This document shows, one piece after another, positions 56,493 to 64,000 of a DNA stretch of 64,000 nt; positions within the stretch are counted from its first letter, which is position 1; each line of letters starts with the position of its first letter. A model generated the notes under the pieces. The model ran no database searches, had not been told where the DNA came from, and was given only the letters and a program-made list of their open reading frames with translations. This DNA is from Deltaproteobacteria bacterium (lineage in GTDB: Bacteria > Myxococcota_C > UBA6777): positions 20,985 to 84,984 of the forward strand of contig PCBK01000190.1 of the NCBI GenBank assembly GCA_002731275.1. Direction: 5' to 3'. A program made the translations under genes and the position numbers.

Positions 56493-57611
56493 ATGTCGAC
56501 AGGTTACGATAGCAAATTCCATGACCTGCTGTACCAAGCAGAGAGTCTGAAGGACAGCGCTTCGCAGATTATGCTGCTCGAAGAGGCGATCCGGCTTGCG
56601 GATTCCCACAGCGATCCAGATCTGGGCTTTATGGCACGTGAAGCGCTGATCAAAGTCGCGACATTCGGGGGCTATCCCGAAAAGGCCCTTGTGTGTTTTA
56701 CATGGTGCCTCGCACAGAGCGATCAAAATCCCCAAGACTTTCCACCACAAATGTTGCTCTGGCCATACAAGTGGGTCGCGCTCTCACTCGCCTACTTCCC
56801 TCAATTGTCACGTACACAGATCAACGAGATCCTCGACGACCTCACCAAGCGCTTCAAACATATGGGCATCAGCCTGCGCCCCATTCACAACATCCGCTGT
56901 CGGATCGCTTGGGCGCTCGGCGACCTCCCCGAAGCTGTCGAGCATCGTCGTAACTGGCAGGCCGCAGAGCGAGACGAATACTCCGACTGTATCGCTTGTG
57001 AGATGGACAACAACGTCGAGTTCCTTCTCAACGAAGACCAAGACGAACAAGCCATCCGGCAGGCCGAACCGATCCTGACAGGTGCGGTCCGCTGTGCAGA
57101 AGTCCCCCATCACACCTACGCGCGGATCTTGCTCCCCCTCTTTCGCAACGGACAATACGAAGAAGCCGCACGGTACCACCTCACAGGTTACAGACTTATC
57201 CAGCGCAACAGAGACTTTCTAGGCTCCATCGCCGAGCACATGCTGTTTTTGGTCTTGACCGAGAACATGGAGAGAGCACGCGGCCTGTTTGAAAAGCACT
57301 TACAGTGGGCTCTTGATACAAAAGATGTCTACGATCAGCTGCAATTCTTCTCGGCCTCATCGCTGCTGTTTGAGCAGCTACAAAAGACAACAACAGAGCG
57401 CTCGATCCCGATGCAGTTACCGGCTTCGTTTCCGGGCTTTAAGAAGAGCGGTCAATACAACGTCCGCAAGATGAACAATTGGCTGGGTCGACAAGTCAAG
57501 CGGATCATCGAATCATTTGATAAGCGCAATGGTAACCACTACTTCACACAACAAATCACAAACCAACGCGCCCTGTTACAACACGTCCACCCCTTCCCGA
57601 TCGAAGAGTGA
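56493..57611 (+). CDS. TPR-like protein paired with HSP90
   Basis: 372 residues; GAGGA lies 4 nt before the ATG. The sequence is helical with TPR-like units (for example YQAESLKDSASQIMLLEEAI and LLPLFRNGQYEEAARYHLTG). There is no signal peptide, so it is cytoplasmic. It follows the HSP90-like gene by 122 nt on the same strand, and is most likely its co-chaperone or client adaptor. The family is not certain. Confidence 0.75.
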   Translation: MSTGYDSKFHDLLYQAESLKDSASQIMLLEEAIRLADSHSDPDLGFMAREALIKVATFGGYPEKALVCFTWCLAQSDQNPQDFPPQMLLWPYKWVALSLAYFPQLSRTQINEILDDLTKRFKHMGISLRPIHNIRCRIAWALGDLPEAVEHRRNWQAAERDEYSDCIACEMDNNVEFLLNEDQDEQAIRQAEPILTGAVRCAEVPHHTYARILLPLFRNGQYEEAARYHLTGYRLIQRNRDFLGSIAEHMLFLVLTENMERARGLFEKHLQWALDTKDVYDQLQFFSASSLLFEQLQKTTTERSIPMQLPASFPGFKKSGQYNVRKMNNWLGRQVKRIIESFDKRNGNHYFTQQITNQRALLQHVHPFPIEE

Positions 57612-57635
57612 TGGGCAACATACAGGAGACCTGAC

Positions 57636-58157
57636 ATGTCCGATTCGTCTCGCTGGCTGATACGCCCAGCCAGTCTGCTCGATGCTCCCACGATCGCCCA
57701 CTTCCTTTATGTCCTCCATGAGGAGCGTTTACCGACGCTCTTTGTCAAGGATACCCCCCCAACCATCGAAGACGAAATTCAGTTTCTCAAGGTGACTTAC
57801 TCCAAACCCAACTCCGCTGTCTTCCTGGCCTTTGAAGGCCCAACGCTCGCTGGTATGTTGGACTTCCATACCCACAATCCCAAGCAAATGACACACACAG
57901 GCGAGTTTGGTTTGACAGTCAGCCCGGATTTCCGCAATCAGGGGTTGGGGACGACGATGCTCCATTACCTCGTCGACTGGGCACAGAAACATCCACCGCT
58001 TCGACGCCTTGAGTTGGGTGTCTTCTCCAACAACCCAGACGCTTATAGACTGTACAAGCGCTTTGGCTTCGTCGAAGAAGGTCGAAAAATCGGCGCAGTT
58101 CTCGTAGAAGACGAATACATCGACTTGATCCTCATGGCATACACCCTCAACACATAA
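57636..58157 (+). CDS. GNAT-family N-acetyltransferase
   Basis: 173 residues; AGGAG lies 7 nt before the ATG. The acetyl-CoA motif A is VSPDFRNQGLGTTML, and a later NNPDAYRLYKRFGFVEEG is typical of RimJ/RimL-type acetyltransferases, which modify protein N-termini or other amines. The gap to the TPR gene is 24 nt, so it may be the third gene of the HSP90 cluster, though a functional link is inference. Confidence 0.88.
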   Translation: MSDSSRWLIRPASLLDAPTIAHFLYVLHEERLPTLFVKDTPPTIEDEIQFLKVTYSKPNSAVFLAFEGPTLAGMLDFHTHNPKQMTHTGEFGLTVSPDFRNQGLGTTMLHYLVDWAQKHPPLRRLELGVFSNNPDAYRLYKRFGFVEEGRKIGAVLVEDEYIDLILMAYTLNT

Positions 58158-58381
58158 GCTCCTCAACCCCCACACAACCTCACGTATCCTCAGACCTCGG
58201 CAAGACTCCACCTATATCCTCTTGCGTGCGCCTATTTACATCCAACAACCTTGTGCAAAATTCGGTATGCGAAACAGGGCGATTGTGCTACAAACGCCAT
58301 CTCAAATATCCATTCGCGTCGAAGCTCACACAGCAAAGACGAATACGTATAACGAAATGCCCGTGATGAAGGAGGAGAACA

Positions 58382-60229
58382 TTGTCCGAGACATCAGAAA
58401 GTACACAACAACAAGAAGTGATCGGCCCAGTCGCGTTGCCACTGGATCTGGTCTCTCCACAATTGACGATACGCGCGATCGTGACGGGGATGTTCTTAGG
58501 TGGCATCCTCTCGCTTTGTAATATCTACGCAGGGCTCAAGATTGGCTGGGGCTTCAACATGTCGATTACGGCGGCGTTGTTGAGTTACGGTTTCTGGGAA
58601 CTTTTGCACAAGACGCTCGGCACGCCCAAGTGGGGCATGCTTGAGAACAACATCAACCAGACAGCGGCGTCGAGCGCAGCGTCTGTTTCCTCTGCCGGTC
58701 TAGTCGCGCCGATCCCTGCGTTGACGATGTTGACAGGACAACAGTTGACATGGCCGATCCTCTCGATTTGGGTCTTCTCCGTCTGTTTGGTCGGGGTGAT
58801 CGTCGCGGTCGGACTCCGCCGCCAGATGTTGCTTCGCGACAAACTGCCATTCCCATCGGGGATCGCGACGGCAGAGACGCTCAAGGAGATGTACGCCAAA
58901 GGAGAGGAAGCGCTCTCTCGTGTCTACACACTCGTGGGGACAGCCGTTTTTGCCGGTTCTTTGAAACTCTTTCGTGCCTTTGTGTACCCCATCAAAAAGT
59001 GGACGCTCTCGCTGAGCTTCGCTGCGGCAGCCAAGTTGAAGGCTGCAGGAGTCGGAAGCTACGGCCTGTACAACCTAACCTTTGCGCTCGATCCCAGTTT
59101 GTTGCTCGTCGGTACGGGGACGTTGATCGGGTTTCGTACATGTGTTTCGATGTTACTCGGCGCGATCTTCGCGTGGGGTATCTTGGGACCACAACTCCTC
59201 GAATGGGGTTGGGCTGCACCAGGAAAAGCAGCGCTCAACGCCTCATGGTATCGAACGATGGTCAAGTGGCTCTTATGGCCAGGTGTCGCGATGATGGTCA
59301 CAGCGTCTTTGACGTCTTTTGCGTTCTCTTGGCGCTCGATCGTCGCGGCGCTCACAGGTAACAAAGGCGACACAGCTGAGACCCTCACCCCCGAAGAAGA
59401 GTCCGCAGAGGTCAGTCGTAAGGCGTTCATCTTTGGTCTCGGTGTGGCATTTGTGTTGTCCGTCTTCTGTCAGGTCTACTTCTTCTCGATCGCTCTATGG
59501 CTCGCCTCTTTGGGTGTGATGTTTACGTTCCTGCTCGCGGTTGTCGCGGCGCGTGTCTCTGGTGAGACATCGATCACACCTGTCGGCGCGATGGGGAAAG
59601 TCACACAACTCGTCTTCGGCGTCCTCTCCCCAGGTCAGGTCGCGCCCAACTTGATGGCAGCCAACGTCACAGGTGGCGCCGCGAGTCAGTGTGCAGATCT
59701 CTTACACGATATGAAGGCCGGTCACTTGATGGGTGCCTCTCCACGCTTTCAGGCTTTCGCGCAATTCTTTGGTGTCCTCAGTGGTTCCTTGATCGGCTCG
59801 GCGGCCTATCTCGTGCTCGTCCCCAATCCCCAAAAGATGTTGCTCACAGATGAATGGCCAGCACCCGCTGTCGCAGCCTGGAAGGCTGTCGCAGAGCTCT
59901 TCAAGGTCGGTCTGCAAGCCATGCCCGAAGGTTCTCTAAACGCGATCTACATCGCAGGTGCGCTCGGGATCGTCCTCGCGATCTTGGAAAAGGTCGCGCC
60001 CAAATTCTGGCAAAACTTTGTCCCAAGCCCCGCAGGGATTGGACTCGCCTTCATCATCCCAGCGTACAACTCCATCTCGATGTTTATTGGTGGACTCGCC
60101 GCTTTGCTGCTCCGTCGCTACGCGCCAGAGTGGTCCGAACGCTTCCTCGTCGTCCTCGCAGCGGGCCTCATCGCAGGGGAGAGTCTCGCAGGTGTCGTCA
60201 GCGCCATCATCAAGATCATACAAGGCTGA
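58382..60229 (+). CDS. OPT-family oligopeptide transporter
   Basis: 615 residues with a TTG start at 58382 (GGAGG 6 nt upstream; no ATG is near). About 14-16 hydrophobic segments are seen. OPT hallmark stretches include FLGGILSLCNIYAGLKIGWG and NNINQTAASSAASVSSAG near the N-terminus and SLIGSAAYLVLVPNPQ later. These proton-coupled carriers import oligopeptides or metal chelates. In this window it suits growth on peptides. The 3' end is followed by the 322-nt leader of ppdK. Confidence 0.9.
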   Translation: MSETSESTQQQEVIGPVALPLDLVSPQLTIRAIVTGMFLGGILSLCNIYAGLKIGWGFNMSITAALLSYGFWELLHKTLGTPKWGMLENNINQTAASSAASVSSAGLVAPIPALTMLTGQQLTWPILSIWVFSVCLVGVIVAVGLRRQMLLRDKLPFPSGIATAETLKEMYAKGEEALSRVYTLVGTAVFAGSLKLFRAFVYPIKKWTLSLSFAAAAKLKAAGVGSYGLYNLTFALDPSLLLVGTGTLIGFRTCVSMLLGAIFAWGILGPQLLEWGWAAPGKAALNASWYRTMVKWLLWPGVAMMVTASLTSFAFSWRSIVAALTGNKGDTAETLTPEEESAEVSRKAFIFGLGVAFVLSVFCQVYFFSIALWLASLGVMFTFLLAVVAARVSGETSITPVGAMGKVTQLVFGVLSPGQVAPNLMAANVTGGAASQCADLLHDMKAGHLMGASPRFQAFAQFFGVLSGSLIGSAAYLVLVPNPQKMLLTDEWPAPAVAAWKAVAELFKVGLQAMPEGSLNAIYIAGALGIVLAILEKVAPKFWQNFVPSPAGIGLAFIIPAYNSISMFIGGLAALLLRRYAPEWSERFLVVLAAGLIAGESLAGVVSAIIKIIQG

Positions 60230-60357
60230 CGCCCCTCTCGTCCTCTCTCCGACCTTCTCCTTCCTTCCATATAGGCACGCTCGATCCCCTGCAAAAAAGC
60301 AATGATAGCCTCCTCTCCTGTAACAAAACAGAAAAAATGATGTACTGACTGTAGCGA

Positions 60358-60371
60358 TTGATTTTGATCAA
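60358..60371. promoter_or_regulatory. Perfect FNR-type site TTGAT-N4-ATCAA
   Basis: TTGAT-TTTG-ATCAA matches the FNR/Dnr consensus exactly. Its centre is about 187 nt upstream of the ppdK start. If an FNR-family regulator exists in the genome, this would give oxygen- or redox-dependent control of pyruvate phosphate dikinase, or of an upstream transcript. Confidence 0.5.
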
Positions 60372-60446
60372 TCCCTTTGGTCTCACAGAAGCCTACAATA
60401 GAGACAGAGAGCTTCCTTTGGAGACTCTCAGATCAGTGACAATCCA

Positions 60447-60471
60447 AAGTATCTGTCACCTACAGATACTT
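60447..60471. promoter_or_regulatory. 10-bp perfect inverted repeat, 5-nt loop
   Basis: AAGTATCTGT at 60447-60456 and ACAGATACTT at 60462-60471 pair perfectly around CACCT. It lies 81 nt before the ppdK start. No U-tract follows, so an operator or 5'-UTR hairpin is more likely than a terminator. Confidence 0.55.
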
Positions 60472-60551
60472 ATGGGTATAGGGCGACTTTTGTTAGGCTT
60501 GAGCGAGCCACAACACGACGTAATGATTGCAGGAAAAAGGACACGAAAAAC

Positions 60552-63311
60552 ATGAAATATACATATTTTTTCGGTGGAAAACATGCAGAAGGTGACGCCA
60601 CAATGCGCGAGCTTTTGGGCGGAAAAGGTGCCAACCTTGCAGAGATGGCGCGGATTGGATTACCCGTCCCTGCAGGATTTACGATCACCACAGAGGTCTG
60701 CCAATTTGACTTTGACAGTGACGACCTGCCCACCGCACTTGTCGAGCAAGTCGAGCAGTCTCTCAAGCAAGTAGAAGAGACGATGGGCACGACCTTTGGC
60801 GACCCATCCAACCCTTTATTGCTCTCGATCCGTTCAGGCGCACGCACATCGATGCCTGGGATGATGGACACAGTCCTCAACCTCGGTCTTAACGAAGAGA
60901 TCGCGAAGGGATTTGCGGAGACGACTGGCAACCCACGCTTTGTCTACGATTGTTATCGACGTCTGATCCAGATGTACGGCGATGTCGTGCTGGAGATCAA
61001 ACCAGAAGAGCATGAGATCAATCCCTTTGAAGCGCTACTCGAAGCCAAAAAGAAGGCAACAGGTGCGACAGTCGACCTCGAACTGTCAGCCGAAGCGTTG
61101 CAAGAGTTGATCGCAGAGTACAAAGCGCTGGTCCTTGAGAGACATGGCCAGCCCTTCCCTGACGATCCCAAAACACAGCTATGGGGTGCGATCCGCGCGG
61201 TCTTTCGCTCGTGGAACAACGATCGCGCGTTCACATATCGCGCACTCAACGGAATCCCCGATCATTGGGGGACAGCCGTCAACGTACAGGCGATGGTCTA
61301 CGGGAACCGCAACGAGCGTTGTGGCACAGGCGTCGGCTTCACGCGCGATCCTGCAATGGGTGAAGCGCGACTATACGGTGAGTTCTTGATGAACGCGCAA
61401 GGTGAAGATGTCGTCGCGGGGATCCGCACACCACAACCTCTCACAGAGCACGAGCGCGAACGACGACAAAAACACGCACAATCTCTCGAAGCCCAATCCC
61501 CCACCCTGTTCGGTCAAATGCTCGACATCCAGAAGACCCTCGAAGAGCACTTTGGGGATATGCAGGACTTTGAGTTTACCATCGAAGAGGACAAGCTGTG
61601 GCTGTTGCAAACACGTACAGGGAAAAGAAATGGTCTCGCAGCAGTCCGTATCGCCGTCGAGATGGTCGAAGAAGGTCGCATCACACCACAAGAGGCGCTT
61701 CAACGTATCCACCCAGAACAACACTTTGGCCAGTTACTGCAACCGGTCTTTGACCGAGAAGAACGACAAAAAGCCATCGACGCAGGACGCATTCTCGCGA
61801 CAGGGCTCCCCGCAGGTCCTGGCGCGGCGACTGGAAACCTCTATTTTTCCGCCAACGAAGCTGAACGACGCGCCAAACAAGGTGAAGCCGTGATCCTCGC
61901 ACGAATCGAGACATCTCCAGAGGACATCAAAGGCATCGCCGTCTCCGCAGGGATCCTCACAGCTCGTGGCGGCGCGACCTCACACGCCGCCCTCGTCGCC
62001 CGACAGATGGGGAAAGTCTGTGTCGCAGGCTGTGAAGCCATCGAGATCGATTATGCACAAAAACAGATGAAAGTAGGGGAACACGTCTTCAAGGCTGGTG
62101 ACGCCATCTCACTCGATGGTTTCGAAGGGCTCGTCCTCCAAGGACATATCTCGACACAAGCCTCTGAGGTCGCACAGGTCCTTCTCGAAAAAACCCTCCC
62201 CATCGAGGACGCCCCCCTTTGCCAACTCTATAACAAGGTCATGACGTGGGCCAACGAATACACAACCCTCGACGTCAAATGCAACGCGGACCGACCTGAA
62301 CAGGTCAAAACGGCGATCGCATTGGGCGCAAAAGGGGTTGGCTTATGTCGCACAGAGCACATGTTCTTTGAAGGGACGCGCATCGACCTTGTGCGCGAGA
62401 TGATCCTCGCCCAACAACCAGAAGACAGACAACGTGCGCTCGACCAACTCCAACCTCACCAGGAAGAAGATTTCCGCGGGATCTTCGAAGCCATGCAGGG
62501 ACACCCAGTGACCATTCGCTTGCTCGATCCCCCTCTCCATGAGTTTGTCCCCAGCCTCGAATCGATCGACGAAAATCCTGTGTACGCGCAGACACTCGCC
62601 GACCACATCCACATGGATCTCGACGAGCTCAAACACCAAATTGAGCAGCTACAAGAATTTAACCCAATGCTCGGTCATCGAGGTTGTCGACTGCTCCTGA
62701 GTTATCCAGAGATCACCAAGACGCAGACAGCCGCGATCGTACGGGCAGCCTGTGAGGTCGAGAAAAGTGGTACACCTGTCCAACCCAAGATCATGGTCCC
62801 GCTCGTCAGTATGCCCGGTGAGCTCGAAACCATTCGTGAACACATTGAGGCGACTGCGCAGCCCATCCTCGAAGAATACGGCAGCCAAATGTCCATCGAG
62901 ATCGGCAGCATGCTCGAAACACCACGCGCCTGCCTGACCGCAGGCAGTGTTGCAGCGCACGCGGACTTCTTCTCCTTTGGGACCAACGATCTCACACAGA
63001 TGACATACGGCTTTAGCCGCGATGACAGTGGACGCTATATCGACGACTACCAAAAGATCGGGCTGCTGAAAAACAACCCCTTCCAGGTCCTCGATCAACA
63101 AGGTGTAGGTGCCCTGATGAAGCTCGCCTGTGAGAATGGTAGAGCAGCAAACAACACGATCGACTTAGGCATTTGCGGTGAGCACGGTGGTGAGCCCTCT
63201 TCTGTTCACTTTTGCCACGGGATTGGATTGCACAGCGTCAGCTGTTCTCCCTTCCGCGTCCCTATCGCGATCCTCGCTGCAGCACAAGCCAACCTCAAAA
63301 CAAACGCCTGA
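60552..63311 (+). CDS. ppdK: Pyruvate phosphate dikinase
   Basis: 919 residues; AAGGA lies 10 nt before the ATG. The N-terminal ATP-grasp part begins FFGGKHAEGDATMRELLGG and carries the SGARTSMPGMMDTVLNLG motif. The phosphohistidine swivel domain has RGGATSHAALVARQMGK with the catalytic H478. The PEP-binding barrel ends with CGEHGGEPSS and VSCSPFRVP, holding the catalytic Cys898. It interconverts pyruvate, ATP and Pi with PEP, AMP and PPi, here probably in gluconeogenesis. It stands alone behind a leader with palindromes. Confidence 0.96.
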   Translation: MKYTYFFGGKHAEGDATMRELLGGKGANLAEMARIGLPVPAGFTITTEVCQFDFDSDDLPTALVEQVEQSLKQVEETMGTTFGDPSNPLLLSIRSGARTSMPGMMDTVLNLGLNEEIAKGFAETTGNPRFVYDCYRRLIQMYGDVVLEIKPEEHEINPFEALLEAKKKATGATVDLELSAEALQELIAEYKALVLERHGQPFPDDPKTQLWGAIRAVFRSWNNDRAFTYRALNGIPDHWGTAVNVQAMVYGNRNERCGTGVGFTRDPAMGEARLYGEFLMNAQGEDVVAGIRTPQPLTEHERERRQKHAQSLEAQSPTLFGQMLDIQKTLEEHFGDMQDFEFTIEEDKLWLLQTRTGKRNGLAAVRIAVEMVEEGRITPQEALQRIHPEQHFGQLLQPVFDREERQKAIDAGRILATGLPAGPGAATGNLYFSANEAERRAKQGEAVILARIETSPEDIKGIAVSAGILTARGGATSHAALVARQMGKVCVAGCEAIEIDYAQKQMKVGEHVFKAGDAISLDGFEGLVLQGHISTQASEVAQVLLEKTLPIEDAPLCQLYNKVMTWANEYTTLDVKCNADRPEQVKTAIALGAKGVGLCRTEHMFFEGTRIDLVREMILAQQPEDRQRALDQLQPHQEEDFRGIFEAMQGHPVTIRLLDPPLHEFVPSLESIDENPVYAQTLADHIHMDLDELKHQIEQLQEFNPMLGHRGCRLLLSYPEITKTQTAAIVRAACEVEKSGTPVQPKIMVPLVSMPGELETIREHIEATAQPILEEYGSQMSIEIGSMLETPRACLTAGSVAAHADFFSFGTNDLTQMTYGFSRDDSGRYIDDYQKIGLLKNNPFQVLDQQGVGALMKLACENGRAANNTIDLGICGEHGGEPSSVHFCHGIGLHSVSCSPFRVPIAILAAAQANLKTNA

Positions 63312-63554
63312 GGTCACTCCCTCCTCTTCGGCCAGTTTCAGATTTCTCCCCCCTTCGTCGTAAGACAAATCACACATCACGCCCCTGCACACATTTTGTA
63401 GCCTCATATCATTGAAAAGTTGTGATATTTTTTACAGCTACGTGGTAAAACTTCCGTTACTATAAACGATACAAAAACAACGACCTGATAAGTTGCGTAT
63501 AGAGGTGTTTTCCACACACCTCACCCCTTACTTATTTGTGAGAGAGGCCTCTCC

Positions 63555-64000
63555 ATGCGTCTTTTTTCGACCACTTCTTCCATCCTGACCAGCTTGTTCC
63601 TCATTGCAATGACAGGCACCTTTGGCGCTTGTAGTGCCCCTGATGTGTGCGATGACAGTATCGATGTGGGTTCCCTGTCGATCAATCCACAAGGCAGCCC
63701 TTGTACGTACAAATGTGAATGCAACAACCAGCTCTACGAAGGCTTCTGCAAAGATGACGGTAGCTGCCAGTCCCTTCCTCGCGAAGGTTGCCGCGTCCCA
63801 GGCAAAAAGCGCGCATGTATTCCCCTCAAGCTCGATGATTCCGGTTGCAAAGACGGGATCCAAATATGCCAACCTCCCGAGCTGGGCGGTCGCAGCTTAT
63901 GGGGCGATTGCAAACCTCTCGTGCCCACCAAAGAGAGCGGCAAAGAACTCTGTCAAGATGGACTCGATAACGACTGTGACGGCAAAACCGACCTCGGAGA
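63555..64000 (+). CDS. Cys-rich MopE-like lipoprotein (truncated by the window end)
   Basis: About 148 codons are visible from the ATG at 63555 to the window end. The signal ends in FGAC, a lipobox (Cys27). The mature part is Cys-rich (for example KCECNN and GFCKDDGSCQ) and ends at the edge with ELCQDGLDNDCDGKTDL, the DG-DNDCDG motif of MopE-type metal-binding repeats common in Myxococcota and methanotrophs. It is probably exported and may bind metal. The rest lies beyond the window. Confidence 0.75.
   Translation, partial: MRLFSTTSSILTSLFLIAMTGTFGACSAPDVCDDSIDVGSLSINPQGSPCTYKCECNNQLYEGFCKDDGSCQSLPREGCRVPGKKRACIPLKLDDSGCKDGIQICQPPELGGRSLWGDCKPLVPTKESGKELCQDGLDNDCDGKTDLG

Larger units (their letters stand above)
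60230..60551. other. Leader region of ppdK
   Basis: No gene is accepted here; a 65-codon open frame at 60358-60555 has no ribosome binding site and overlaps the ppdK start. The region carries an FNR-type palindrome (60358-60371) and a 10-bp inverted repeat (60447-60471). Confidence 0.5.

Noticed and set aside
60358..60555. A 65-codon open frame ahead of ppdK
   Set aside because: No ribosome binding site; overlaps the FNR-type site and the ppdK start.

Overview
The window looks like a chromosomal segment of an uncultivated, moderate-GC member of the Myxococcota (or a close deltaproteobacterial relative). The case rests on a C-terminal MYXO-CTERM-like sorting tail (Gly-Cys-Gly-Cys, hydrophobic stretch, Arg-rich end) on a purple acid phosphatase-like protein at 50773-53445, many lipoproteins with Cys-rich repeats, a lipoprotein with a MopE-like DG-DNDCDG motif at the right edge, and abundant LRR/TPR proteins. 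No phage, transposase, CRISPR array, rRNA or tRNA was recognised. Gene starts were assigned from ribosome binding sites and several use TTG.

Layout. 1-11123 (all minus): a cell-envelope block with a truncated lipoprotein resembling BPI/TULIP lipid-binding proteins, two paralogous Cys-rich lipoproteins flanking a very large alpha-2-macroglobulin-like lipoprotein that carries an internal Arg/Gly-rich segment and a TonB/AgmX-type C-terminal domain, and one more lipoprotein. 11341-19897 (plus): an FHA-like protein, the MoxR ATPase RavA and its VWA partner ViaA, then the succinate dehydrogenase/fumarate reductase operon sdhCAB and a short thioredoxin-reductase-like flavoprotein lacking the NADPH domain. 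19922-28421: GNAT, coiled-coil protein, two-module M16 peptidase, small Cys protein, LRR protein, outer-membrane barrel protein and an NtrC-type sigma-54 activator. 28800-35345: a cysteine-free Gln/Asn/Met/Gly-rich protein, acetyl-CoA synthetase, and a 946-residue BRCT-LRR protein. 35509-41977: AraC remnant, LicA/choline-kinase-like protein, a minus-strand operon with two tandem BpsA (DUF43)-like enzymes and an unknown partner, a lipoprotein and an ICMT-family methyltransferase. 42040-47464: NfeD-like protein plus two flotillins, DapF and small proteins. 47883-57611: a large Cys-repeat lipoprotein, the phosphatase, TPR protein, and an HSP90-family/TPR pair. 57636-64000: GNAT, OPT transporter, pyruvate phosphate dikinase and the start of a MopE-like lipoprotein.

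How it fits together. Sdh/Frd, acetyl-CoA synthetase, PPDK and an OPT peptide transporter suit life on peptides and acetate with gluconeogenic carbon flow. A perfect FNR-type palindrome and a 10-bp inverted repeat precede ppdK, and a perfect CRP-type palindrome lies between the genes starting at 47464 and 47883, suggesting oxygen or catabolite control. The most interesting novelty candidates are the linkage of RavA-ViaA with sdhCAB, the A2M-TonB fusion between two paralogous lipoproteins, the tandem BpsA-like operon, a shared LRR-companion domain (one copy set behind a BRCT domain), and the Q/N/M-rich protein divergent from a sigma-54 activator. All family assignments were made by reading motifs; no database search was possible.
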